A model generated the notes under the pieces. It worked only from the letters and a program-made list of their open reading frames with translations. It did not search any database and was not told the origin of the DNA. A DNA stretch of 64,000 bases, from assembly GCA_024305405.1 (NCBI GenBank), contig JAKNDB010000110.1:744001-808000 (forward strand). Reading direction: 5' to 3'. The position numbers were made by a program, and so were the translations under genes. Positions 15,281 through 27,250 of the stretch are shown piece by piece. How positions within the stretch are numbered: the first letter of the stretch is position 1; the number at the start of each line of letters is the position of its first letter. Origin of the DNA: Dirofilaria immitis (taxonomy: Eukaryota; Nematoda; Chromadorea; Rhabditida; Onchocercidae).

Positions 15281-15539
15281 TTTTCTTTTACTTCATTTTC
15301 GTATTATTCGTTTTCTTAGTTTCTGAAGGTTTGGTTTATTTTTCGTTTTTATTTTTTTTTATTTTGTTTTTTTCTTTTTGTTTCTTTTTGAAATAGACAT
15401 AGCTGTTTAAAAGAAATTCAATCGTCAGCCACTCCCATTTGTCTTGCAAAACCAATGAAGCATCATCATCCAGTGGAACTACTACCAAAGAACCATTTAG
15501 CATCGTCGAATCTTCAATTTCATGGTTACTCTTTTCCAT

Positions 15540-15656
15540 TCCTAATCTTCCTTCTTTTCTTCTTCCTCCATTTCCTCCTTTCCATCCTCCTCCCTCCTCC
15601 TCCTCCTTCTCTTCCTTCTCCTCCTCCTCTTCCTTTTCATTTTCATTTTCATTCCT
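15540..15656. repeat. Polypyrimidine tract ending in a TTTTCA hexamer run
   Basis: C/T-only blocks rich in CTC and TTC are followed by several copies of the hexamer TTTTCA. On the minus strand this reads as Glu/Lys/Gly-rich low complexity. I do not call a protein here. Confidence 0.8.
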
Positions 15657-15659
15657 TTT

Positions 15660-18068
15660 ATAATCTATTTTCATGTCTTCAGCAACTAATCTTTTCTTCC
15701 AACTAATATATCTAATTAGACTACCGAAAAACTTTGAATAACCTAAAATAACTCCATTAATTGGATTAATTTTGCTTGGTTTGTGATTTTTTTAGATGTA
15801 TTAGTTTATTACTTCATATTTTTGAAAAATGTTACGTATCAGATTTTCGATCGTATGATTGTAATTTCGTCGAGAACGAATGATTAATAAATCATTGTTG
15901 TATCCGTCTTACATATGTATTACGGTATTTAATGTTAGAAAACAAAATTTTGGAAGCTTCGAAAAATTTTATAAAACTTTTCCTAAACTTTTCTATTATG
16001 ACTGAGTCTTATTTCAATCTTTCTTGTTTGAATTTTTACATATTACTTATGCTAACTGATTTCCCTCTCATCAAATTAAATTTGAATTTTTACAACGATA
16101 GAATGTTAAGATTAATAGCGAGGTGAGGAGTATTGTAGACAAATTTACTTCAACTATCTTATTTATCGAATTTAATCAAAAAGAAACCCATGAACGAAAT
16201 ATTACATTGCGGAAACAGTTATCTATGCTATTGTTATTTAAAATTGGATAATATCGTTGGCATAACTAGCATAGGATATTCAAATATAAAACTGAGTACA
16301 TCAAATGCATGTACATTCAAGATTTCAAGAATTCCTTTAGTAGAGAATAAAACATCGGTCCTTTCCTTTCACGGTGGAAAATATGACATAATAAACATGC
16401 AAATAAGTCTGAAGCATCAACTACTGGATATTTTTTCTTTTAGCTTGAATCTTGCGTGTTTTGTGCCTAAAATCTCGTTAGACAAGTGTTAATTATCCTT
16501 TCCTCCTAGGATTAACACACGGATGGATGAAGGACTGGGATAATAAGCAAAAATATAATGCTCCAAATAGCAGATTGTCAACTTTGAGCAAAATAATTCT
16601 GATATATTTCGATTTTTTTTTCCCTTTTTTTATCAAGACATCTGAAGGCTCTCGTTTCAGCTATTGTCATTTGATATTTACTTCTCTGTCATTTTTAGTC
16701 TTCCTTTTGCCCTATATGAAGATTGTCTGAAGAACTTAGCTACGAATTATGGGCCTAGAGAGAGAACAAACGGATGAACAGGCAGACAAAATGACAAGTG
16801 CAGCAAATGTAAGAAATCTTGGCTTTTTTTTAAAAAATCAGTCATCTCGTTTTCCATTAATTTCCTGCTTTCTGTCTCTTATTTGCAAAGCAATCGACAG
16901 CCGTCCTCATGCTGAAATTTTTCCTTATCAGCCTTATATATACAATCGATTTCATTTTTTGCTTTCTTATTAGGATGGCAAAACTTTTATTAATTTCGCT
17001 TTTGTGTTTCATTGTCTCTATTCTTCAAATTTAATCAAACTTTCTTTTTCAGAAATTTTTGTGGAAATTTATAGTTTTACTAGAGAAATTTACATATGTT
17101 GAAGCATTGTATTGACACTCAACCGATCGTTCACAATCATATGACATTGTTACAAAATAATTTTTAGCAGAAATAGATGAAGAAGTCTCTCATTAAGTTA
17201 TTAAATTGTTCTATTCAGTTTCATTCATTGCTTTCAATTGTCGATAATTCAAAAATCTGAAATCATTATCGATTAATATTTAATAATGGCTTGCTGAAAG
17301 CATACGTAATTCTAAAATATATATTATCACTTAAAATAGATATTTATCACTTAATTGACAAGGATAAATTCTTGGCATGTTCAATTTAGAGCATTTTTTT
17401 CTGATGTATACCAAAAGTAAGATAAGCCTGTCTGTCTCAAATTAATTTATCTTCAACTTAATTATTCATATTCATTTCTTTTTCATAATTGCCATTCACA
17501 GCAAGCTTTAACTTATTACCATCTCTTTCAGCTATTTTTCTAATTTTATAATATCTTTTCCCTTTTTATTTCCAAATACTTGGATGAAATTACGCGTGCT
17601 ATAGCAGTGGAACAATTAACATATATAATAATTTAATTGATAAAGTTTATGTTTACAATATGTACTAATGATTGATGTGGCAACAGTCATTCATGGTTTC
17701 TATGAATTTTTCATTACTATCATTCCTATTCAAGTCATATTAAATATTTCAATAAAATATAATTATTCTGGGAGTTCTTCATACCACTTTTTTAAAACAT
17801 TTCCAGCTGATAAAATGATAATTTTTTTAATCATGTAAACATTATTAGAGTAAAAGGTTTAAAAATTAATGAATTATTTTTGTTTCTATCGATTTTTGTT
17901 GACTATCTTCTCTTTTTTCCGCCTCTCATCTGAATCGTTTGGAAACGAAGCATCGCACTTTATTTACACTTTGTCCTTTTCGTTTCATAAATTTTAAAAT
18001 TTCGCAACAAATCTTTCTGTTTCGAATACTTTGTCCTATATTTTTAAGCATAAAAAAGCGTGCGTGAG
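15660..18068. other. Gene-free stretch with one possible 5' exon
   Basis: No recognised gene. A 20-codon open segment at 16,749-16,808 starts with ATG and ends at a strong GTAAGA splice donor. It could be an upstream 5' exon of the oxidoreductase gene that follows, but its frame joins the next exon only if one base is missing. A 100-codon open frame at 16,190-16,492 has no recognisable content. Confidence 0.4.
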
Positions 18069-21000
18069 ATGGTAACAAACGGTATACTTAATAGTAGCAA
18101 GGAACCGATAACACGTTGGGATTGTCCCGATGTGGATCAGGAAACGATTAAAATAACTGTTGGTGAACGATTACGTTTCCCATATGCGAGCAATGTGGTT
18201 ACACCAAATCGAATGATGAAAAGCGCAATGAGTGAACAGGTAATCGAATTTCAACATTTTTCGATTTATTTTATTAATTCATTTGTTTATTTAAAGCTTG
18301 GAAGAACTGATTTGTCACTACGATACAATTGTATCTTCAATCAAAATTTGCAAAATTCAGTTTTTCAAATACTAAATGATTTTATTTGACCCGGTTTCTT
18401 AGGTTTCTTTAAATAATAGATAGGCATATCTATTATTTAAATGAAATTTTAACGAAACAATGATACGAGAAATTTTCTTTCCCGCATTTTTATTTGTTCA
18501 AGAAATGATTGATGAAAAATCATTAAGAAATATTCAGTATTAAAAAAAATTTCGTTTCATTTTTTATATTCAGTTTATTTCTAAAATTGAGAAACAAGAT
18601 AAATAGTTAAAAAGAAAAGGCATAGATTACTTATTATGATTCTGTTTTCATTGATTGTTTTTGGTACTTTAACTAACTTATAAAATTTCATTCTTTGATT
18701 TAAATAAAGCGAAATAAACGGGAAATGTGAAAACATATCATAAATATTTTCAAAAGATAATTAAAATTCAAACTTTTCATTTCTAAATACATTATTTTCC
18801 CACTTAATTACAATATATCTTTTCAACATTAAAAATATAAATAAGAAACTTTGCTCCATCTGCTCGTTATTTATCTTTTGTGGAAAGAATTACACTGTAA
18901 TAGAGTGGCTTAACACATTCAATCATATATTTTAAAAAACTGAAAAACCAAAATTAGTTTTGATAAATATTCATTAAACCCTAATATTAAAATAGGAAAT
19001 AAGTGTGTTACTTATTATCTTTATTTGATACGACCATATAAATTCTTAATCCATTTTTAATTGCCTCTTCACAATTTAAATAGTTTCAATTCGCTTTTTT
19101 GTAATACGAAAGGATGGTTGGAATAATTGAAACATGTTGTAATGGCGATTCGAATAATTAATTGAAATCTTTGTTTGAAATGATCTAGATTGGTTTCAAA
19201 ATTGTTGGATCGAATAAGTAATTAAAAACGGAAAATAACGGTAACATTAGTAGATAGAAGTATATTCTGTATAAATCTTATTAATTAATTTATGATTAAT
19301 TAAGTGACTAAATGATTTTCGAGATGTTTGAGATTTTCATGTTTGTACCATTTATTTTCTATTTATTCTTCCAGCTGGCAACGTATGATAAGAATGATAT
19401 GAAGAAGAGTGGTGTGCCAACACGCGAGTTGATTAATTTGTATGAAAAATTTGCTGATGGAGGTTTCGGGACTATCGTTACTGGTTGCATTATGATTAAT
19501 GGGGTAATTTTTTTTTAAATTTGTCATCATAAGATGAAAAAAAGGTGGAAGAAGAAATTGCTATGAACCATTTCTGAAATGATAAGTAATATTAGTCTTC
19601 TTTAAAAATTTAAAATTGTTTTTTAAATGCAAATTGTAATAAACAACCAGGAAATAATGACTAAAACTTCATCGTTTTATGCGATTATCACAATTTGTAA
19701 AAACCAAGTATTCATTTTTTACAAAATCAAAAACCGCAACAAAAAGGAGAAAAACATATCAAAAATTTGCGATAAAACATTTAAAAAAAAAGATCGTTGG
19801 CATATGTAATTTATTTCAAATATATTTCATAAATGATTGATTTTTAATTCTCATGTTTGTTTGAGATTTTTTCTTTTTGTTTCTTTTAAAATTCCTCTTT
19901 TTTTTCATTTATTTTCATAAATGAAAAAAATTTTGATTGAAAAGAAATTTTGCAAAATTCTGATTAATATTTCGATATACATTCGTTTTAAATCAAAAAT
20001 TTCTTCAGTTATTTCGTTTTTTTGTTAAAATCAATAAATATTTTTCCTCAGATTTTGCACTTAGATATTTTAGAATGATTTCATTCATTAAAAAATATCA
20101 GTTTTTTCCCATTTTCCCGTTAATTTTTTCTTCATTCATTTAATCATTTCAGAAGGATATCGAAGCACCAGGAAATGTAATCATCGATAAGGAATTGGAT
20201 TCGGAAGAACGTCGAAATGCATTTAAAGAATGGACTGAGTGTGCTACAAGAAGTGGAAGTATCATTATCGCCCAGTTATTCCATGTTTGCTTTTTTCTAC
20301 TTTTCATTTTCTATTTTATTTTGTTTTTGAAATTTCTTCATATTAGCTTCAGTTCTATGTAAAACACATTTGACAGTTTTGATAGAAAATATTTATATAT
20401 TATATATGTTCCAACTATTTTGATATATTCATTAGGAAAGCATATTGAAAAGCAGATAATTTGATTTCCTTAGTGCCTGTAATGGGGATGCATATATTGG
20501 AGTTGGGAAAATAAGCAAAAAAGAAAAAGTGGAAAAATAAATCAATAAATCTTTTTATTCCATTTAGGAGAATTAAATGCCCCAAGTCTTTATCAAATAA
20601 AATAATAGCTGTAATCTAATTTGTCAAAATTTTTACAGTGATATAAGTTATGTACCATTTTTTGTCAAAATGATATTCATTCATATAACTTCTAAAAAGT
20701 AGAAACCTGAAGTATCACAACTTCTAAACTTGTAACAATTCTATGATGTAGATTTGAAAAAAATCCATTTTAAATATTGAATAAAAAACCTGATATAATC
20801 TTTTGAATGAAATTTTTAAATGTTATATCAGATTATTTTGAGAAAGAAAAAACTTAAACATACATTAATCAAAACAATTTTATCATTACAAATTAACTTG
20901 AAAAAATCATTTACTCAAGAGAAATTGTTAATTTTAATTTTCAATTAGATATTTTATATCACTGTTTCACTTATGCTTTCGTAAATGTCCAGTGTTTCTG

Positions 21001-24000
21001 CATCTTTCTTTTTCTCCAACAAGCTGTCATTAAATTTGAGAAAATAAAACTTTATCTGTCAGAATGAAATTTTTACGATTATTAAAAAGTCATGGTAAAA
21101 AATTCTCTTTTTTGATATATGGTAAGGAGCGAAAAATAAAAAATGAAATGAATGATGCGATTGTTCGGATGATAAATAATTTAGCAAAAATCTTGCCGTA
21201 TATAAATTGTTCTTGTAAAAAAATGAACAAAATGTTCTGAACATATTTATTTATTTTTCTTTTATTAAAATATTTAATAAATAATGAATAATTTATCACT
21301 GTATATCATATGACAGTGAGGACCAATTTCGAATTGAAATTTAATGTAGAACCAATTTTTTCAATTTGTGTCATTTCCGTATTTCTATTTTTAGCCTGGA
21401 AAATATGCTGCTGATTTACCGCATAAAACGGATTTCAATATCAATAAATTGACACGGAAACAAATTGGAGAACTGATTAATGATTATGCTTACGCTGCAA
21501 GCTATGCTCAACAATGCGGTTTGTTTCCGTTTATTCGCACTTAACAGAAATCATTTTATTTTTTGCTTTCGGAAATTGCTGAACAATTTGATGTGAAATG
21601 ATATTCGATGATGAAATTCGTTAAGCAGCGGTTTGGCTTGAATTATATTTACTTATTGGTTTTGAACATTTGATTAACATACAATAACGTACTTGTTGTG
21701 AATAATTAGTGCTAATATTTCAATATCAGTTAAACTGTCTTTGTATCAAATTATTACTTATTCAACTATATAAGCATTATATTGTTGCTAATTCGCATTC
21801 CCTATCGGTATTCGATTCGAATGCTAAACTAACATCGATGTCTTCCATATCGCAAAATTCTCGCTATTTTTAATTATAAAATACTTTTCAAATTTTATCA
21901 GATATTTTTCTTCTTTTCAGTAATATCTTGGTTCGACAATAGTTTCAAATGATCCATTTGAAAATTATTTGAAAATTGAGTATAACAAAACGTTTTTCCA
22001 ATAAAATTTAATTGTTTAAGGTTTCAATGGTGTGGAAATTTCATGCGCTTATTTCTTCGCCCTTGGACAACTGATCACAAGCAGTGCTAATACTCGTAAT
22101 GATGAATTCGGTGGCAAATTAGATAATCGTGCCAAAATTTTATTTAAAATTATCCAAGCTATACGGTATCATTAACAATATCTTGCCACTTATTTAATGA
22201 CTTATGCATTTTTCGCTTTCTTTGCGATGAATTTATCAAAATTTTTCGTAAAATTTTTGCTGCGATGATATTGATCATATGCAAATGATCAGTTTAAAAC
22301 ATCTTTAAAATTAATTCAATTTCGAAATTTCGAAAGTATTGATCTTTTATTTCATTTACATAAATGTTTTTTCTTCAAGAATGAAAATTTGCAAACCAAG
22401 CCGTTTTGTAATTGGCCTCAAATTATTCTGCGGTAATTTTGAGCCTGACTACAACGATGATGTGTTTGGTGAATTTGTTCATAATGTTGAAGTGAGTACA
22501 TTTTCTGCTCTAACAGGTTTTTTTTCTATAGAAAGTTCCTCACAATTTCTGCGAGAATTTCGAAAAATATTAAAAACAAAGCTATAAAAAAGTATTACAA
22601 TCAAATTCTTTTAATTTTCTTAATCTTTCAACATTATTTTCAATTCTTCAGTTTAGCTTTATTCTTTTGAAAAATTTTAATCTTCCTACCGTTTCTTTTG
22701 TCTACGCGAAATAAATAGATTCAAAAGGCGCACGTACTTTTAGCTTACAAATTATGAATTAATTTATTTCACTTATTTTCGTATTATTTTTCTATCTGAA
22801 TAATCTGAATACAATTTCAAAATTTCTGATACTTCCTTAAGGTAAATGAAAGAGCTTATTAATTGATGCATGATAGTTTGGAAGAAATGCCTCTACTAGA
22901 CTGATATTAAAGATGAAGTGACGAATTCACTTCGTAAATCATAAAGACGTTATTTATGATTTTCGATTATCTTAGGAAATTGAGTAGTTGCATCCAGAAG
23001 TCTATATCTAGATTGAATCTTTTTTGGAATTTTTAGTGAAAATCAGAAAGCTTTTACCGATTTAAGAACTATAAATCATTTACGCGGTTGATAGCAAGTT
23101 CATTTTGACGGTTTCTGTTTATTTTATTCGATACAAAAAAAGTGCAGTTTCTCTGTAGTTAGTATGGAAAATTCTCGAATTTCAAATCTAAAAATAAATT
23201 TAATTCATTTCCTTAACAATATCGAAATGCACCACCAGGAAATCATTTCTTTCTTAACAGTAATTAGCTTATTTGCAAAACATTTATTCCTTTTTACTAG
23301 CAGAAATTTTTATTATGAAGAAGATAAATAGTATTATGCCATTCTTGTTATTCTTCAATATTCTTTGTATCAATTTCAATGTTTTATACTTTTCTTAGTC
23401 TACAAAATTATTTTTATTCATTCATTTTTATTTTCATTTTTTTCTGCAGAAAACTGGCTTTGATTATATTGCAATAACGGGTGGACATTACAATTTGATC
23501 AAAGATTTAAAACGCAGCGATGATCCGAAAACGTGTGAATATTTCTATCAAAAATTTGTACTTACGGTATGTTATTTTTCATTTAATTAATGCTTTTTTG
23601 AAAAAAATAGTGATTTTTAATTAATGCTTCAAAATATTAGTATCATAAATTTTTGATTTGTTTGTTTACAAAATTTTCTAATTTAATGAAAACGAAAATT
23701 TTGTCAATTCATCACGAGCTGAATACTGCTTCTAAATTAGATACCGGATTGATTCTGAATTTTAAAGATAAATTTAATTCAACATTTATAAAACGTATAC
23801 CTTCAGATGAGAAAGCATTTAACAAGAACAAAATTGTTTATGAATGGTGGATTTGTAACTCTTCTGGATATGGTTGCTGCTATCCGTGACGGTTGGGCAG
23901 CAGGTGTTTCACTTGCAAGGCCTGTAGCTGCAGAACCAGGTTTTATTAAGTTTGCAAATATTAATACTGAGGTTGTAATTTGAATTTAAATCCGGAAGTT

Positions 24001-24777
24001 TAATTTATAGGTTAATCTACATGAATTTTTATTCAAAATCATACAAGGAAAATAGATTAGATAGAAATATTTTGAAACAACAAATTAAACATGCTGTTAT
24101 TTATTTCTGATGCTTGAAATGTCAGAAAGAGAATCAAATATCAGACTTATTGAAGAAACAATCAAATATTTACTTGAAGATCTACCGAAAAGATTATTTG
24201 CTGGGAAGTGAAAGGTGCGACGAAATCATTATTTGACCCTTTGGATTATTCCGTTGAGTATGTTTTTGTTTCTTTCTTATTTCGTTGAATTGAGTGAAAC
24301 AATGGCCAAATCTGATTAAGCTACCGGGGACTTTTTCAAGTTTAAAAAGTGATCAGATTGTTTTCGATAGAGATATTGGAACGAATTCAAAAGAAAAATT
24401 AAAAAACAAATGAGATAGGCTTGTAATAATGATAACAAAAATTTTGAATTAGAAGATCAATGGAAGAAAAAAGAACAAAGAAGATTAAAGAATATTCGAG
24501 AATATAATTAAAGATATATGGGAGTAACATTATATAATGTCAAACTGGTTTCATGTTTTTTAGACAAGAATTTGCCGGATCACAACTTTGGCAACACGGT
24601 TACTTGCTGACTGTAATGGATGCATCAAACCCTGATCATATTGAACAATTCAAGAAAGATTTGCATTTACATGAAAAACAGAAATCAGTTGGTGATGAAT
24701 TAGTTATCGGTTGCCCGAAAACAGTAGTGAATCCCGAATTATTAGATGAAGATATGCTTAAAAAATCTATCATTTAG
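18069..24777 (+). CDS. Old-yellow-enzyme-like NADH:flavin oxidoreductase, FMN-binding TIM barrel
   Basis: Ten exons: 18069-18239, 19375-19503, 20153-20284, 21395-21518, 22021-22165, 22380-22491, 23450-23566, 23807-23939, 24180-24257, 24564-24777. All junctions have GT..AG and compatible phases, giving about 451 residues. Family signs: TPNRMMKSAMSE near residue 50, DGGFGTIVTG near 90, IIAQLFHPGK near 140, RNDEFGGKLDNRAKI near 210, MNGGF near 323 and GVSLARPVAAEP near 345, the last two being the FMN-phosphate end of the barrel. The family reduces activated double bonds with NAD(P)H through FMN and is normally soluble. Two oddities stand out. The usual substrate-binding E-I-H-x-A-H is E-I-S-C-A-Y (residues 191-196). 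Exon 9 also needs one extra base at GGGAA (24203-24207) to keep frame. The stop at 24775-24777 may be an artefact; see the next entry. The nearest relatives I recall are nematode F56D5.3-type proteins. Confidence 0.9.
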
Positions 24778-26883
24778 GAGAAGTTGACACATCTACTGTT
24801 GCTATGAGTTCAGACGAACATCCAGAAGAATGTAAGTTAACAACAAAAGTGGATGATACAGAGAATGAACTGATTGAGGAGGAAACGCATCATGTGGTGA
24901 AGAAACAACTCGATTATGGAGCGCCAGGTGATTTGCAAGAAAATACTGTCGAAGATTCGATTCGCAAGGTGGTGAAGCGACATGAAAATTTAGCTGATCT
25001 TGGTGTGGATGTAATTGAGGAAACCATTGAAAAAGTAATTTTAACCCAATCGGATTTCTTGGAACCATCTCAGCGAAAATCATCACCAAAGCCTGAAACA
25101 CAAGCGGATGATTTCAGCAAACACGCTGATGGAGCTTTGGATACTGTTGCCGAAGCACTAGATGCCAGTTTCAGTGATGTCAAAACCGCACTGGAATCTG
25201 CATTCGAAGAAGATGTAAAACTTGTAGATGAGGTAGTTAAAGATATTACTGAAGGATTACGTAAGGAAAATGAAGAGGCCAATGCAAGATCAGCAATTCA
25301 TAAGGATGAGCATCATGAGGAGGCTTTTCCCACCCAACAATCAGAAAGCAAAGATATAATAGAAGTAATTTCGGGATTATCAAATGGCGATAAGCCGATT
25401 ATTGCTGGGATCGTTGAGGAAGCTAAAGATACTAATGATACAATGAAACCAGTGGAACATGTTGCAGAACTGGAAAATCGAGAAAATTTGTTTACTGAAA
25501 ATGAGAAACATCCAATGACTGAGACAGAATCTCCTTTTGGAGGTGAGAATTATGACATTCATGGAAACGTTGCTGAAGACGTGATGCGTAAGGAAGCATA
25601 TATTATTTCAGCCGAAATGACAACATCATTTATGGGAGAAATACTGGCACCTGAAGCTGAACTGTCACCTGGAAAAGGTGATGAACAGTTTACGGACGCT
25701 CCAGAGTTTCAGGATTCTGCAGGACATAAGAGCAGCTTTTGCAAGATCATTCGAAAAATGAAATAGAAGCTCATGTTTCTGAAGGCGTAACAGAAGCTTA
25801 TATTCCGAAAGATATAATTGAAGATCGTATTCCAGAAAGCACAGATGAGTGTTTTTGGAAAGAACTGATAGAACTGATTTGACGAGAGACTTAACTAGTA
25901 ATGATTTTCACGAAGACATAGACAATGATATAAAAGATGATTCGCGATTAGAAGCAACTATATCGAAAGATATAGCAACAAACGATCATGTCCAAGAATG
26001 TCCCATTAATAAAGATTGTAAGGATCAAAATTTAGAAGATGAAGTTACCAAATCAGGATGGGATGGACTGTCAAATGAAGGTGACAATTCTAAAGTATCA
26101 TCAGCAACATATTCAACATTGTTTGGTTCAACATTAACAGGTGGGAATGGCGGATCCGTTGTATATGAAGAATATTATGATAAGCGTTCAGTTCCTGGTC
26201 AGTCAACTGAAGAGACTTATCACAGTGAAATTTATGAAATTCCTAGTGATGAATCGAAGAATATGAAAAGTGCCGAAAATTTGTCAAGTGAAAAAGTTGA
26301 CATACATCAAGTTCCGCCGGAGTTTGATGCTGAGGAATCTATAACGGATAATAATATATCAACCCAGAAACATGGTTTGACTGGATTTATTTCATCGGCG
26401 TTACCAGATTCTGTACAAAATTTGATTTCATCGACGAGAAATAAATTTGATGAGATGCATGAAGGTGATGGAAAACATCAACCGGAGATGCAATTCACGA
26501 TGAAAACGGAAGAAATGACAGGAGATGATGGACTTAAATATGAGATCCATACGGAGAATTATAGCGTTACTAATGCAGGTCATAGGTTATCATCGGATTT
26601 TGGAAATGGCAAAGCATTTTTAGTCGATGATTCTGATAGATTCAAAAGTGATGATGATTTAACAGTTGGGTCTGCTGATATTCATCATTCTGCGGAAACT
26701 GCCATAACAACAAAGACAAACAAGGATAACAAAAAGTCTAAGAAACATCGAGGTGGATTATTTGGAGATAAAAAAGTACCGATGAGCTTGATTTTGAATT
26801 CATTCACTAAAATTCCGGACAAGTTTTTTCATCAAAAAAATACACAAATAAGAAAGGAAATTCATAAAACTGAGCGAAAATGA
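24778..26883 (+). CDS. Acidic low-complexity C-terminal extension of the oxidoreductase (or a separate acidic protein)
   Basis: Two open frames (24804-25766 and about 25849-26883) become one if a single T is added at 25737-25740 and another at 25852-25856. Adding one A at 24760-24765 joins them in frame to the flavoenzyme exon, removing its stop and giving about 1154 residues in total. The gap between the flavoenzyme stop and the first ATG (24804) is 26 bases, with no polyadenylation signal or trans-splice acceptor, which argues against two separate genes. The chain is rich in Glu/Asp, with amphipathic helical-looking stretches such as ALDTVAEALDASFSDVKTAL, then a Ser/Gly part and a strongly basic end (KKSKKHRGG onward). 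No signal peptide, membrane segment or known domain was seen. Its function is unknown; it could be a scaffold or disordered tail. Confidence 0.7.
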
Positions 26884-26909
26884 ATTTTAAAGATGCTTAT
26901 AAATGAAAA

Positions 26910-26915
26910 AATAAA
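26910..26915 (+). terminator. Polyadenylation signal AATAAA
   Basis: A canonical AATAAA lies 27 bases after the stop codon at 26,881-26,883, in a U/A-rich context. It fits the 3' end of the oxidoreductase/acidic-tail transcript. Confidence 0.6.
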
Positions 26916-27230
26916 TTTAAAAATTATATTTTTTAGATATAATAAAATATGATACAAATATTCATTTGAATATTTTCCTAACTTATCACTGGCTCTTTTC
27001 TAACTAAAAAAACCAAGTTGCTTAATAGCTAATGTTAAAAGAAAATATATTTTATTTTACTAAAATAACAATTGCAGCATCCACAATACACATCATGCAA
27101 GATATTATATTATATTAAACATATGAAATTTATTTATCTTTAGCTTCTTTATTTATTTGTTTTTCCTCAAAAAAAAAAAAATCAACAGTCTTCAAATTGT
27201 TTTGCATCATAACATCAATATAATATATCT

Positions 27231-27250
27231 ATATATATATATATATATAT
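27231..27250. repeat. (AT)10 microsatellite
   Basis: Ten uninterrupted AT dinucleotides downstream of the oxidoreductase gene, preceded by further TA-rich sequence. Confidence 0.95.

Noticed and set aside
15336..15674. 112-codon Lys/Glu/Gly-rich ORF on the minus strand and Ser/Pro/Phe ORFs on the plus strand
   Set aside because: They are by-products of the polypyrimidine tract; no splice context, no conserved domain, mutually overlapping.
16190..16492. 100-codon plus-strand ORF
   Set aside because: Long for chance here, but the composition is unremarkable and there is no motif, neighbouring exon or upstream acceptor to support it.
23653..23889. 78-codon ORF overlapping oxidoreductase exon 8
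   Set aside because: It is a shadow frame. The conserved frame starts at the CTTCAG acceptor at 23,806 and carries the MNGGF and SLARP motifs; no frameshift is needed.
24803..26883. Reading the acidic ORFs as two independent small genes
   Set aside because: The breaks fall at short T runs and the adjacent frame stays open and similarly acidic across them, so a single interrupted frame fits better.
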